From contig NZ_BMRE01000049.1 of the NCBI RefSeq assembly GCF_014648475.1, positions 1-64,000 of the forward strand: DNA of 64,000 nt, read 5' to 3'. The notes under the pieces were generated by a model, which saw only the letters and a program-made list of their open reading frames with translations, did not search any database and was not told the DNA's origin. The translations under genes and the position numbers were made by a program. This stretch comes from Lentzea flava (GTDB taxonomy: Bacteria; Actinomycetota; Actinomycetes; Mycobacteriales; Pseudonocardiaceae). Position 1 is the first letter of the stretch; the number at the start of each line of letters is the position of its first letter. Of this stretch, positions 1-6,860 are shown in pieces.

Positions 1-145
1 GCCAAGGACTGCTCGGCTGCGCCATCGCTTGGGGCTCGGCTCCGCCTTCGCTGGCCTCGTCTTCGGCCTCGCCGCTCGGCTTCGCCTTCGCGAGAGATCC
101 ATCCATCCAATGGATGGCTGCGTGGCTGGCTGGATGTTGGGGCGC
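1..145. repeat. Gene-free, low-complexity end with hairpin
   Basis: No gene is supported here. Positions 30-92 hold imperfect repeats of a CTCGGCTTCGCCTTCG-like unit, which give open but compositionally odd reading frames. At 103-117 a perfect 7-bp palindrome (CCATCCA, one base, TGGATGG) follows the stop codon of the minus-strand ArsR-GNAT gene and may end its transcript. There is no U-tract, so the terminator role is only a guess. Confidence 0.4.
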
Positions 146-940
146 TCAAGGGCGGCGGCGTTCCAAGAGGACTGTGTCTCGCCATTTGCCGTGGTGCTGG
201 GCGATTCGTTCGCGTACGCCCACCGTCCGGAACCCTGCTCGGTGGTGCAGGGCGATGCTGGCCCGGTTCTCCGGGAAGATCACGGCTTGCAGGGTCCACA
301 GGTCGTCGGCGTCGGCGGCGGAGACCTGGTGGTGCAGCAGGGTTTTGCCCACGCCTCGGCCCTGGTGGGCGTCGCTCACGTAGATCGAGGTCTCGGCCAC
401 GCCGGAGTAGCACTCGCGGGCGGAGACGGGAGCGGCGGCGGCCCAGCCTGCGATCTGGCCGTCGACCACGGCGATCCAGCGGTGGTCTGGCAGCCACTTG
501 GATTCCAGGGTGCGGCGGGAGGGCACTTCGGTTTCGAAGGTGGCGTTGCCTGTGGCTATGCCCTCGCCGTAGATGCGGCGGACGTCTGGCCAGTCGGCGG
601 CGGTCATCGCGCGGACGGTTACGCCGGATACGGGGGACACCGAGCCTGTCGTCAGGGCGCCCATCACCGCGTCTGCGGCGTGCGGGAGGCCCGTGCAGCA
701 GGCCGGGTTGACGGTGACGAGGGTGGTTGTGCCCTCGCGTTGGACTTGGACGAAGCCGACCTCGGCCAGTTTGCGGACGTGGTGGGAGCAGGTCGACTGG
801 CTCACGCCCAGCAGGGTGGTCAGTTCGCCGACGGTCACCGGGCCTGGGGCTGAGGCCACGTGGTGCAGCAGGCGGACTCTGGTGGGGTCGGACAGGGTCG
901 AGAACCACGAGGCGTAGGTCGCGGCTTCATCGGTCAGCAC
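146..940 (-). CDS. ArsR-type HTH regulator fused to GNAT acetyltransferase
   Basis: This 264-residue protein joins two domains. Residues about 1-85 are an ArsR-family winged helix (SDPTRVRLLHHV, then the recognition helix VSQSTCSHHVRKL). Residues about 109-262 are a GNAT acetyltransferase of the phosphinothricin/arsinothricin type (MTAADWPDVRRIY, and the acetyl-CoA loop HQGRGVGKTLLHH). Relatives of the second domain (PAT, ArsN1) acetylate glutamate-like toxins including arsinothricin. The protein therefore could sense a compound and detoxify it in one chain. Cys51, Cys81 and Cys82 are candidates for metalloid binding. The GTG start has no Shine-Dalgarno sequence, but a promoter lies exactly where a leaderless transcript needs it. 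No arsenic transporter or reductase is nearby. The domain calls are firm; the ligand is unknown. Confidence 0.88.
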   Translation of the reverse strand: MLTDEAATYASWFSTLSDPTRVRLLHHVASAPGPVTVGELTTLLGVSQSTCSHHVRKLAEVGFVQVQREGTTTLVTVNPACCTGLPHAADAVMGALTTGSVSPVSGVTVRAMTAADWPDVRRIYGEGIATGNATFETEVPSRRTLESKWLPDHRWIAVVDGQIAGWAAAAPVSARECYSGVAETSIYVSDAHQGRGVGKTLLHHQVSAADADDLWTLQAVIFPENRASIALHHRAGFRTVGVRERIAQHHGKWRDTVLLERRRP

Positions 941-947
941 GGGAGGA

Positions 948-977
948 AGTATCGACGTGCGTCGATGGAATTTTCAA
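948..977 (-). promoter_or_regulatory. Leaderless promoter and palindromic operators of ArsR-GNAT gene
   Basis: Read on the minus strand, TTGAAA (972-977) is followed by an 18-nt spacer, GATACT (948-953) and 7 nt before the GTG start at 940. Two palindromes overlap it: ATCGAC-N4-GTCGAT at 951-966, and TTCAA-A-TTGAA at 973-983, which also covers the stop codon of the upstream gene. They sit on the -10 and -35 boxes, as expected for self-repression by an ArsR protein. The sites are visible; binding is inferred. Confidence 0.5.
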
Positions 978-2416
978 ATTGAATACTTCTTCACGCAGTA
1001 CGAGGAGCCTCGGAAGAAGCCGTCGCCGAACGCTTCCACGCGGGCGAAGCCCGAGGGGACGGCTTTGCCGTTCACGTCGGAGGCGATCAGGCTGTTGTCG
1101 GCCAGGAGTTCGGCCACTGCCTCGTCGAGGTCGCCCGGGGAGAGCTTCAGGCCTGCGGCGGCGTCGGGGCGGTTGGTGAGGCCTGCCCAGGCGCCGGTCA
1201 GGCAGGCGGTGCGCTGGCCTGCGGCGTCGTCGTCCAGTTTGAAGCCCGTGGCGTGCTGGATCGAGAGGGAGAAGCGGGAGGCGATGACGGCGAAGGCCGC
1301 GAAGTCGCCGATGCCGCCCTTCGTGCCCTTCTTCGGGGGCGTGCCGATCTTCACCAGGGACGGGAGGTCCAGCTGGATCTGGTTGGTGGAGGGGCAGAAC
1401 GAGGCCGGGGAGGTGGTTTGGGCGTCGGTGCAGGGTTTGATGCCGGTCTTGTCGACGGTGGGGAAGGCCGCGCCGCTCGACTTGTAGGCGTCGCGGAGGG
1501 ACTCGTCGAGGGCCTTGAGGTACTTGTCCTGGTCGATCTTGGCGTTGCCACGGCCCTGGCCCTGGTCGGAGTCGGCCAGGTCGAAGGGGCGTTCGGTGAT
1601 GCGTTTGTTGATCTCGGCCTCGTTCATCTCGGCGCAGCGCGAGGCGCCTCGGGTGAAGCCGAACTGGAAGGCCGACACGCGGTCGAAGGCGCTGCCGTGG
1701 GCGCCCTGCTTTTCGAAGGACGTGCCTGCCGCGTCGCGGATGAAGAACATCGTCTGCAGGACCTGGTTGAGGCCCTCGCCGGTGGAGAGTTCGAAGTGCT
1801 TGGACTTGTTCTCGGCGATCCAGCGCATGAAGACGCCGGTGTAGCAGTCGGCCTGCTGTTCCTTGACGATGGACGGGGTGTTGGCGCCGATGTTGGAGGC
1901 CGCGCCCAGTTTGTACTGGACGGCGTGGCCCATCTCGTGGGCCAGGACGGTGACCACGGCCATGGGGCCGAAGGCGTCCTTGAGCATCGGGAGGAGTTCG
2001 CCGCGGTCCCACGTGATGCTGTCGTCGAGGGCGCAGTAGAAGGCGTTGGCGATGCCCGCGGTGTTGAGCTTGCAGACCTCGACGCCCTTGCCGGCCGAGT
2101 CGTAGGAGATGAAGCGCTTGACCGGCTCGAAGGTCTTGCCGGGGAACGAGTTCGGGATCTCGGCCTTCCAGAACTCCTGCACGTCGGCCAGGGTGTTGAT
2201 GGCCAGCTGGTCCATCTCGCCGCCGTCGCCGTTCTCGACGCTCAGATCGGCGTCCGGCACGCCGCGCTTGGGGCCGGACGGGCCGTTGGAGATCTCCAGG
2301 CCCGCCACCTTCGTGGGATCGGGGCGTTCGCCCTTCGGTGAGCCCTCGACCACGGAAGCGCAGGCGGTCAGCGCCGCGGTCGCGGCCAGTGCGACGGCGA
2401 TTCGTCCGATCCCCAT
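974..2416 (-). CDS. Neutral zinc metallopeptidase lipoprotein (first copy)
   Basis: This 480-residue protein begins with a lipoprotein signal whose lipobox is LTAC (Cys19), so it should be anchored outside the membrane. The zinc site VLAHEMGHAVQ gives His160 and His164 of an HExxH motif with Glu161. The surrounding pattern is that of the neutral zinc metallopeptidase family (PF04228, YpfJ-like). A long C-terminal half has conserved Cys pairs (EVCKLNTAGIANAFYC, ASRCAE). Its substrate is unknown. A paralogue lies at 4655-6028; both point away from or toward the DUF6230/DUF6114 cluster. The ATG start is preceded by TAGGGT (2423-2428) with a 6-nt gap, which fits leaderless transcription. Confidence 0.85.
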   Translation of the reverse strand: MGIGRIAVALAATAALTACASVVEGSPKGERPDPTKVAGLEISNGPSGPKRGVPDADLSVENGDGGEMDQLAINTLADVQEFWKAEIPNSFPGKTFEPVKRFISYDSAGKGVEVCKLNTAGIANAFYCALDDSITWDRGELLPMLKDAFGPMAVVTVLAHEMGHAVQYKLGAASNIGANTPSIVKEQQADCYTGVFMRWIAENKSKHFELSTGEGLNQVLQTMFFIRDAAGTSFEKQGAHGSAFDRVSAFQFGFTRGASRCAEMNEAEINKRITERPFDLADSDQGQGRGNAKIDQDKYLKALDESLRDAYKSSGAAFPTVDKTGIKPCTDAQTTSPASFCPSTNQIQLDLPSLVKIGTPPKKGTKGGIGDFAAFAVIASRFSLSIQHATGFKLDDDAAGQRTACLTGAWAGLTNRPDAAAGLKLSPGDLDEAVAELLADNSLIASDVNGKAVPSGFARVEAFGDGFFRGSSYCVKKYSI

Positions 2417-2422
2417 GACCAG

Positions 2423-2428
2423 ACCCTA
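2423..2428 (-). promoter_or_regulatory. Probable -10 box for leaderless metallopeptidase mRNA
   Basis: TAGGGT on the minus strand lies 6 nt before the ATG at 2416. No ribosome-binding site is present in the gap. No convincing -35 box was found. Confidence 0.35.
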
Positions 2429-2596
2429 CTAAGCGTGGTTCATACCGCTGGCGCAAGGACCAGGGGCCAAACGTGAAACCGTCTCACCCTCAGGGGTGAT
2501 TTCAAGACTGCACGGACTCGTTTTCGTTGTCCTGCCTATGTTTCGGAGCGCACAGTCCCACCCTGCAAGCCTTCGGTGTGGAAGGAGTTTGGCGGT

Positions 2597-3187
2597 ATGG
2601 GTAGAACGCGCTGGGCACGGTTCGTCGGGGTGCTCGGTATCGGGGCCGTGGGTGCCGGTGCCCTCCTCTTCGGCATGTCCCAGGGAGCGCTGGCCGCCTC
2701 GTTCGCGGTGTCCGGCCAAGATTTCAAGGTGTCCGCCGACTCACTGGACGGCAAGGGATTCGTCCAGTTCGGTGGGGTCGACGCGGGTGCGGGCAAGGTG
2801 CACGTCGTCGCGGTCAGCGGCTTCAAGACCGCCTCGCTGAACAAGTTCTGTCAGTCGGTGTTCGTCGCCAACATGCCGATCGTGGGCGATGTGACGATGC
2901 GCATCACCGCGGACGGCGTCGGCGGCATGTCGGCCGACAACCTGGTCGTCAACCTCACCGATCTTTCCGGTGACCTGGAGCTCGGTGCTCCCGACATCGG
3001 CATCGACGCGAGCAAGACCACCAAGGGGCCGGACGGCCTCAAGGGCCTGCCGGGCTCGTTCGGTCTGCAGGCCGACTCGGCGAAGATCACCGGGCTCAAG
3101 CAGACCGCCTGGTCCACCACGGCCCAGACCATCAGGTTCAAGGGCATGAACCTGACCATTCGCCAAGGGAAGCAAGAGTGCTTCTGA
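2597..3187 (+). CDS. DUF6230-family exported protein
   Basis: First gene of a three-gene operon. The ATG at 2597 is chosen because GAAGGAG (2581-2587) lies 9 nt upstream; an in-frame GTG at 2576 would put that site inside the gene. The 196-residue product has one N-terminal hydrophobic segment (VGVLGIGAVGAGALLFGMSQGA, residues about 11-31) and then a beta-rich region with two Cys (NKFCQSV and the final KQECF). The pattern is that of actinobacterial DUF6230 proteins, which occur beside DUF6114 genes in Streptomyces. No biochemical role is known to me. Its end overlaps the next gene by 10 nt. Confidence 0.8.
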   Translation: MGRTRWARFVGVLGIGAVGAGALLFGMSQGALAASFAVSGQDFKVSADSLDGKGFVQFGGVDAGAGKVHVVAVSGFKTASLNKFCQSVFVANMPIVGDVTMRITADGVGGMSADNLVVNLTDLSGDLELGAPDIGIDASKTTKGPDGLKGLPGSFGLQADSAKITGLKQTAWSTTAQTIRFKGMNLTIRQGKQECF

Positions 3188-3612
3188 GGGTCTGGCGCCG
3201 CTTCACCGCGTGGCGACGTGGCCGGCCCTTCTGGGCCGGCCTGTTCGTGGCCGTGGGTGCGCTCATCATCCTGTTCCCGCCGTACGCCAACCTGAAGTTC
3301 GGCGACATGGTCATCTCCATCCAGACGCTCGGTGGCGTGTCCGCGTTGCTGATCGGCGCGTTGCTGGTCATCTGCGCGGTGGCGTTGTGGGTGGCGCCGA
3401 AGTTCCGGCTCGCGGCGGGCATCGTCACGGTGCTGCTGTCGCTGGTCGCGCTCGTCGTGACCAACCTCGGCGGCTTCCTCTTCGGCACCCTCTTCAGCCT
3501 GCTCGGCGGCGCGCTCGCCGTGGCCTGGACGGATGCCCCCAAGAAGCAGAAGAAACCCAAGGGCGGTGCCGAACCGGCCACGGAGACGACCCAGAGGGTT
3601 CAACCCACATGA
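3178..3612 (+). CDS. DUF6114-family four-helix membrane protein
   Basis: This 144-residue protein starts at GTG 3178, inside the end of the DUF6230 gene, with AAGGGAA about 6 nt upstream. It has a basic N-terminus (RVWRRFTAWRRG), then about four membrane segments (starting near PFWAGLFVAVG, LGGVSALLIGALL, LAAGIVTVLLSLV and GGFLFGTLFSLLG), and a charged cytoplasmic tail. This layout is typical of DUF6114. It probably works with the neighbouring DUF6230 protein at the membrane, since the two are translationally coupled. The function is unknown. Confidence 0.8.
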   Translation: MLLRVWRRFTAWRRGRPFWAGLFVAVGALIILFPPYANLKFGDMVISIQTLGGVSALLIGALLVICAVALWVAPKFRLAAGIVTVLLSLVALVVTNLGGFLFGTLFSLLGGALAVAWTDAPKKQKKPKGGAEPATETTQRVQPT

Positions 3613-4307
3613 TCCGGACTCAGCCGATGGCCGCGGTCGCGATGGTCGCGGTGCTGGCGCTGCAGCCGCCGTCGAGTTCCGAGCCGCCGCCCCCGAGCAG
3701 CAGTTCACCGGCTCCGACGACGAGCTCGGAGCCGCCTCCTGTCTCCAGCAGCAGCGCCACTCCACCGCCGTCGTCGTCGTCCGTGCCGACCCCTCCGCCG
3801 AGCACGGAGCCGCCGCCGACGTCGGCGCCCCCGCCACCGGCCCCTGCCCCGGTGGCGGGCGGAGGACGTGAGTGGACGCTGAACGCGTCACGGCTGGAGC
3901 TCGGCGGGCTCAACTTCGTCGGTGTCGTCGACGCGGTGCTGAACGGCCAGGTCATCAAGGTCCTGAAGTTCACGACGACGGACATAAAGATCAGGGACCT
4001 GGTCCAGTCGGCCGAGGTGTCGCCGGGCGTCAAGCTCGTCACGACGGCGCGCCCCGGCAGCACGTCGACGGTCTCGTCCGGGCGGATCGAGCTGTTCACG
4101 ATCCAGCTCAAGGGCAACCTGGACATCCTCGGCATCAAGATCCCGGTGGACTACACGGCAGCCCACCCTCCGCCCCTGAACGTGCCGTTCGTGACGTTCA
4201 CCGACGTGACGGTGCGCAACACGGACCTCAAGGGCGGCAAGCTCACGATCCCCGGCGCGCGGATCTCCGTGGTGGCGGCGCCGCAGGCCCCGGTCGAACG
4301 CCGCTGA
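3609..4307 (+). CDS. Secreted Ser/Pro-rich protein, third gene of DUF6230 operon
   Basis: The ATG at 3609 overlaps the previous stop codon (ATGA), so translation is coupled. The 232-residue product has a short hydrophobic leader (AAVAMVAVLAL), then about 60 residues made almost only of Ser, Pro and Thr, resembling a wall-spanning or O-glycosylated stalk. From about residue 80 there is a folded beta-rich domain (EWTLNASRLELGGLNFVG onward), with a hydrophobicity pattern broadly like that of the DUF6230 protein. No enzyme motif was seen. It probably presents the domain outside the cell. The signal peptide is short, so export is inferred rather than certain. Confidence 0.7.
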   Translation: MIRTQPMAAVAMVAVLALQPPSSSEPPPPSSSSPAPTTSSEPPPVSSSSATPPPSSSSVPTPPPSTEPPPTSAPPPPAPAPVAGGGREWTLNASRLELGGLNFVGVVDAVLNGQVIKVLKFTTTDIKIRDLVQSAEVSPGVKLVTTARPGSTSTVSSGRIELFTIQLKGNLDILGIKIPVDYTAAHPPPLNVPFVTFTDVTVRNTDLKGGKLTIPGARISVVAAPQAPVERR

Positions 4308-4322
4308 CGCCCGCAAAAAGCC

Positions 4323-4361
4323 CTGAAGCCCGCACACGCCATGAGGCTGTGCGGGCTTCAG
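4323..4361. terminator. Strong stem-loop terminator after DUF6230 operon
   Basis: A perfect 14-bp stem, CTGAAGCCCGCACA (4323-4336) with TGTGCGGGCTTCAG (4348-4361), encloses an 11-nt loop. It sits 15 nt after the stop codon of the third operon gene. CAAAAAG precedes it, so it could also work on the other strand. Confidence 0.8.
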
Positions 4362-4386
4362 TTCATCCCGGGGCATCATCTACCGG

Positions 4387-4650
4387 GTGACGGGCGCACC
4401 GGCCGAATTCCGGCACAGAGCTGACGCACTCATCGGCGATCTCTATGCGGACGAGGAGCTCGACGTGGTGATCACCGGTGAGCACGAGTACGAGACGGCC
4501 TGGGTGTTCAGCTACAACACCAAGGCCTACGTGGAGACGGGGAAGATCAGGCACGCGCTCGTGGGCAACGGTCCGTTGATCGTTCCCAAGGACGGTTCGC
4601 CGCCCAGGTTCGCGGCCACGGCCCACCCGCTGGACGACCAGGTGCGGTGA
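4387..4650 (+). CDS. YrhB/Imm35-like small protein
   Basis: The 87-residue product matches the YrhB / immunity protein 35 pattern: an acidic N-terminal helix, then WVFSYNTKAYVETG, a short helix, GNGPLIVPKDG and a final conserved H-P-L. Members in E. coli and in polymorphic-toxin loci are small cytosolic proteins, and some are predicted immunity proteins. No toxin gene is adjacent, so here it is an orphan. The GTG start lacks a good ribosome-binding site. The stop codon lies 4 nt from the convergent metallopeptidase gene. The family call is fairly sure; immunity function is not. Confidence 0.65.
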   Translation: MTGAPAEFRHRADALIGDLYADEELDVVITGEHEYETAWVFSYNTKAYVETGKIRHALVGNGPLIVPKDGSPPRFAATAHPLDDQVR

Positions 4651-4654
4651 AGGA

Positions 4655-6028
4655 CTAGAGGCCGCACTTCTTCGGGCCCTCGAACACGCCCTCCCGGAAC
4701 CGCGCCACCCGCGCGAACCCCGGATCCACGGCGTCACGGCCGCGCGAGTCGCGGGCCGCGTAGTCGAAGCGCAGCAGCACCGTCACGGCCTCGTCGAAGT
4801 CGCCGGGTGACAGTCCGAACTCGCTGCCCTGACGCTGGAACACCGCACCGGTGTACGCGCCAGCCAGGCACAGCACCGCGGCCGACGCCTCCTCACCCTC
4901 CACCGGCTTGCCCATCACGGCCAGCTCGGCCATCGCGTACCGGGTCGCGATCAGCGTGCCGGTCGCGTAGTCGCCGAGCTCCTTGTGCAGCTGCGGCAGC
5001 TCGTCCTTGGTGTCGATCTTGATCGTCTTGTCCGACGGGCAGTACGCGACCGGGCCCTGGTCGCCGGAGCAGGTCGGCTCGGTCTTCGAGGACTCGGCGC
5101 GCGGCGAGGGCCAGGTCTTGCCCGCGGCCGTGGCCAGGGTCTTGAAGTAGCCGTCGAGGTCGGGCGTCACCGACTCGAGCATCTGCGCGAACGGCAGGTT
5201 GCCGCCGTTCGCGCGGTCCGTGACGGTCGTGAACGCGCGCTGCGTGAACGTGCGGTTCTGCACCGACATCGCCGCGCAGAACTTCGTGCCCTGCTCGTAG
5301 CCGTCCTGGAACGCCGCCACGCGGTCGAACGCGCTGCCGTGCGCCTGCTCGTCCTCGGGTGAGGTGCCGACCGGGTCGCGGAACGTGATCAGCGCGCCCA
5401 GGGCCTTGTCCAGGGCGTCCGTGCCGATGTCCAGGCGCTTCGACTTGCCGTCGGTCACGTTGCGCACGAACGAGCCCGCGAAGCAGTCCGCCTGGGCCTC
5501 GGTGAGGATCGTCGGGTACTTGTCCGGCTCGCGGCGCTCGGCCTCCGGCGTGATGCCCATGCGGTTCTGCACCGCGTGACCGATCTCGTGGGCCAGCACG
5601 ACGACGACCGCGGCCTCGCCGAAGCGGTCCTGCAGCACCGGGAGCAGCGACGCGCGGTCCCAGGCGATGGCGTCGGCGGCCGGGCAGTAGAACGCGTTGC
5701 CCTCCACGTCGGCGGCCTTCTGGGTGCACGGCGGCGGCTTCGCGGTGGCGTCGGCCGTGTCGACCGAGTAGTAGCCGCCGGTCAGCTTCTTCCACGGCTT
5801 GTTGAACGTCTGCTGGAACGACTGCGTCCAGAACTCGTCGATGTCGGTGAGCGCGGTGGCGGCCAGCTTGTCGATCGGGCCGTTGTCCGAGCCGCGCACC
5901 TGCACGGTCTCGGTCGAGGCCTCCTTCTTCACCACCTTGGCGGCACGCGGGCGTCCCGGGATCTCCGCGGTGCACCCCGCGGCGAGCAGGGCGGTGAGGA
6001 CGATCAGCACGACGCTGCGGAGCGGCAT
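4655..6028 (-). CDS. Neutral zinc metallopeptidase lipoprotein (second copy)
   Basis: This is a paralogue of the gene at 974-2416. The start is placed at ATG 6028 (MPLRSVVLIVLTALLAAGC), giving 457 residues with a clean lipobox LAAGC at Cys19; a longer reading frame upstream has no signal sequence. The zinc motif VLAHEIGHAVQ gives His147, Glu148 and His151. The two copies share the HGSAFDRVAAFQ-like block and the same C-terminal region, but overall similarity is moderate, so the duplication is old. The protein is expected on the outer face of the membrane as a metalloprotease of unknown target. Confidence 0.85.
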   Translation of the reverse strand: MPLRSVVLIVLTALLAAGCTAEIPGRPRAAKVVKKEASTETVQVRGSDNGPIDKLAATALTDIDEFWTQSFQQTFNKPWKKLTGGYYSVDTADATAKPPPCTQKAADVEGNAFYCPAADAIAWDRASLLPVLQDRFGEAAVVVVLAHEIGHAVQNRMGITPEAERREPDKYPTILTEAQADCFAGSFVRNVTDGKSKRLDIGTDALDKALGALITFRDPVGTSPEDEQAHGSAFDRVAAFQDGYEQGTKFCAAMSVQNRTFTQRAFTTVTDRANGGNLPFAQMLESVTPDLDGYFKTLATAAGKTWPSPRAESSKTEPTCSGDQGPVAYCPSDKTIKIDTKDELPQLHKELGDYATGTLIATRYAMAELAVMGKPVEGEEASAAVLCLAGAYTGAVFQRQGSEFGLSPGDFDEAVTVLLRFDYAARDSRGRDAVDPGFARVARFREGVFEGPKKCGL

Positions 6029-6148
6029 GAGCCCATTGTGCCTGGCGCTCGGCTTGAGGGACGGCCTACTCGGCGAACTCAGGCGCATACAAGAGGCAAC
6101 GTGCGGATCACCGGAGAGGTTCACCGAGCCGTGATCCGGCCACCGACC

Positions 6149-6154
6149 TACATT
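6149..6154 (+). promoter_or_regulatory. Probable -10 box, leaderless start of secreted protein
   Basis: TACATT is followed by exactly 7 nt and then the GTG at 6162. No Shine-Dalgarno sequence lies in the gap. This supports the chosen start codon. Confidence 0.4.
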
Positions 6155-6161
6155 TCCAGGT

Positions 6162-6860
6162 GTGCGCGAATTGCTTTGCGCCCTGATGTTCCTCGTCGGC
6201 CCTCCCACCGGGGCCGATCCGGGCATGCCCGGCTGCATCGGGGGCATCGCGCCGGACCCGCGCCACGGCGTGATCACCGGGCCCGGCACCGTCGGTACGA
6301 GCCTGAAAGCGGTCCCGGGAGGCGTCTACGACCTGAGCGTCTGGTCGGGCAGCACGAAGCCGGGACCGGCGACCGCGACCGGCCTGCAGTTCCTCGACGA
6401 GGCCGGTGCCCAGACCGGGCGCACCTACGCCCGGCGGCCGACGCAGGCGAAGCCGAAGAGGTACAACAGCTACGGCATGATCGCGCCACCGAAGGCGGCC
6501 ACCGTCCGGTTCTTCGCCACGACGAACACCGAGATCCACTGGGAGTGCGTCTTCCTCCGGGTGTCCGCCTACGACCTGCGGCTCGAAGCGGGGCAGGACA
6601 CCCTGAAGATCACCGTCACCAACACCGGCAGCGTGCCGCTGACCAGCCTGAAGCTCACCGCCACCGGCTGCGCGGACACCCCGCCGTTCGACCTGACCGG
6701 CCAGGTCGTCCGCACCTGCGCCGGCATGACACCGGCCACGGCGACGGTATCCGGCGCGCTCTACTGGAACGGAGCGCTGCCGGACAGATCAGTCGCTCTC
6801 GGCGGCGGGGTCGGGAACCAGCCACAGCACACCGGCGGGTGGCAGCTGCAACACCGCTGA
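6162..6860 (+). CDS. Hypothetical secreted protein with beta-sandwich domains
   Basis: The product has 232 residues, with a short hydrophobic N-terminus ending near PPTGA that may be a signal peptide. The middle looks like a carbohydrate-binding or jelly-roll sandwich (GGVYDLSVWSG, ATVRFFATTNTEIHWECVF). The last third resembles a repeat of the DUF11/CARDB type (LKITVTNTGSVPLTSLKLTATGC, then a second Cys), common in bacterial surface proteins. The last 24 codons run into the 3' end of the convergent glgB gene, giving a 72-bp overlap. Either the two genes truly overlap or the end has drifted. No precise family was recognised. Confidence 0.55.
   Translation: MRELLCALMFLVGPPTGADPGMPGCIGGIAPDPRHGVITGPGTVGTSLKAVPGGVYDLSVWSGSTKPGPATATGLQFLDEAGAQTGRTYARRPTQAKPKRYNSYGMIAPPKAATVRFFATTNTEIHWECVFLRVSAYDLRLEAGQDTLKITVTNTGSVPLTSLKLTATGCADTPPFDLTGQVVRTCAGMTPATATVSGALYWNGALPDRSVALGGGVGNQPQHTGGWQLQHR

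Noticed and set aside
3660..3870. Ser/Pro codon repeats as a possible CRISPR or tandem-repeat array
   Set aside because: The repetition is of codons for Ser and Pro in a coding frame. Unit length is not constant and there are no spacers.
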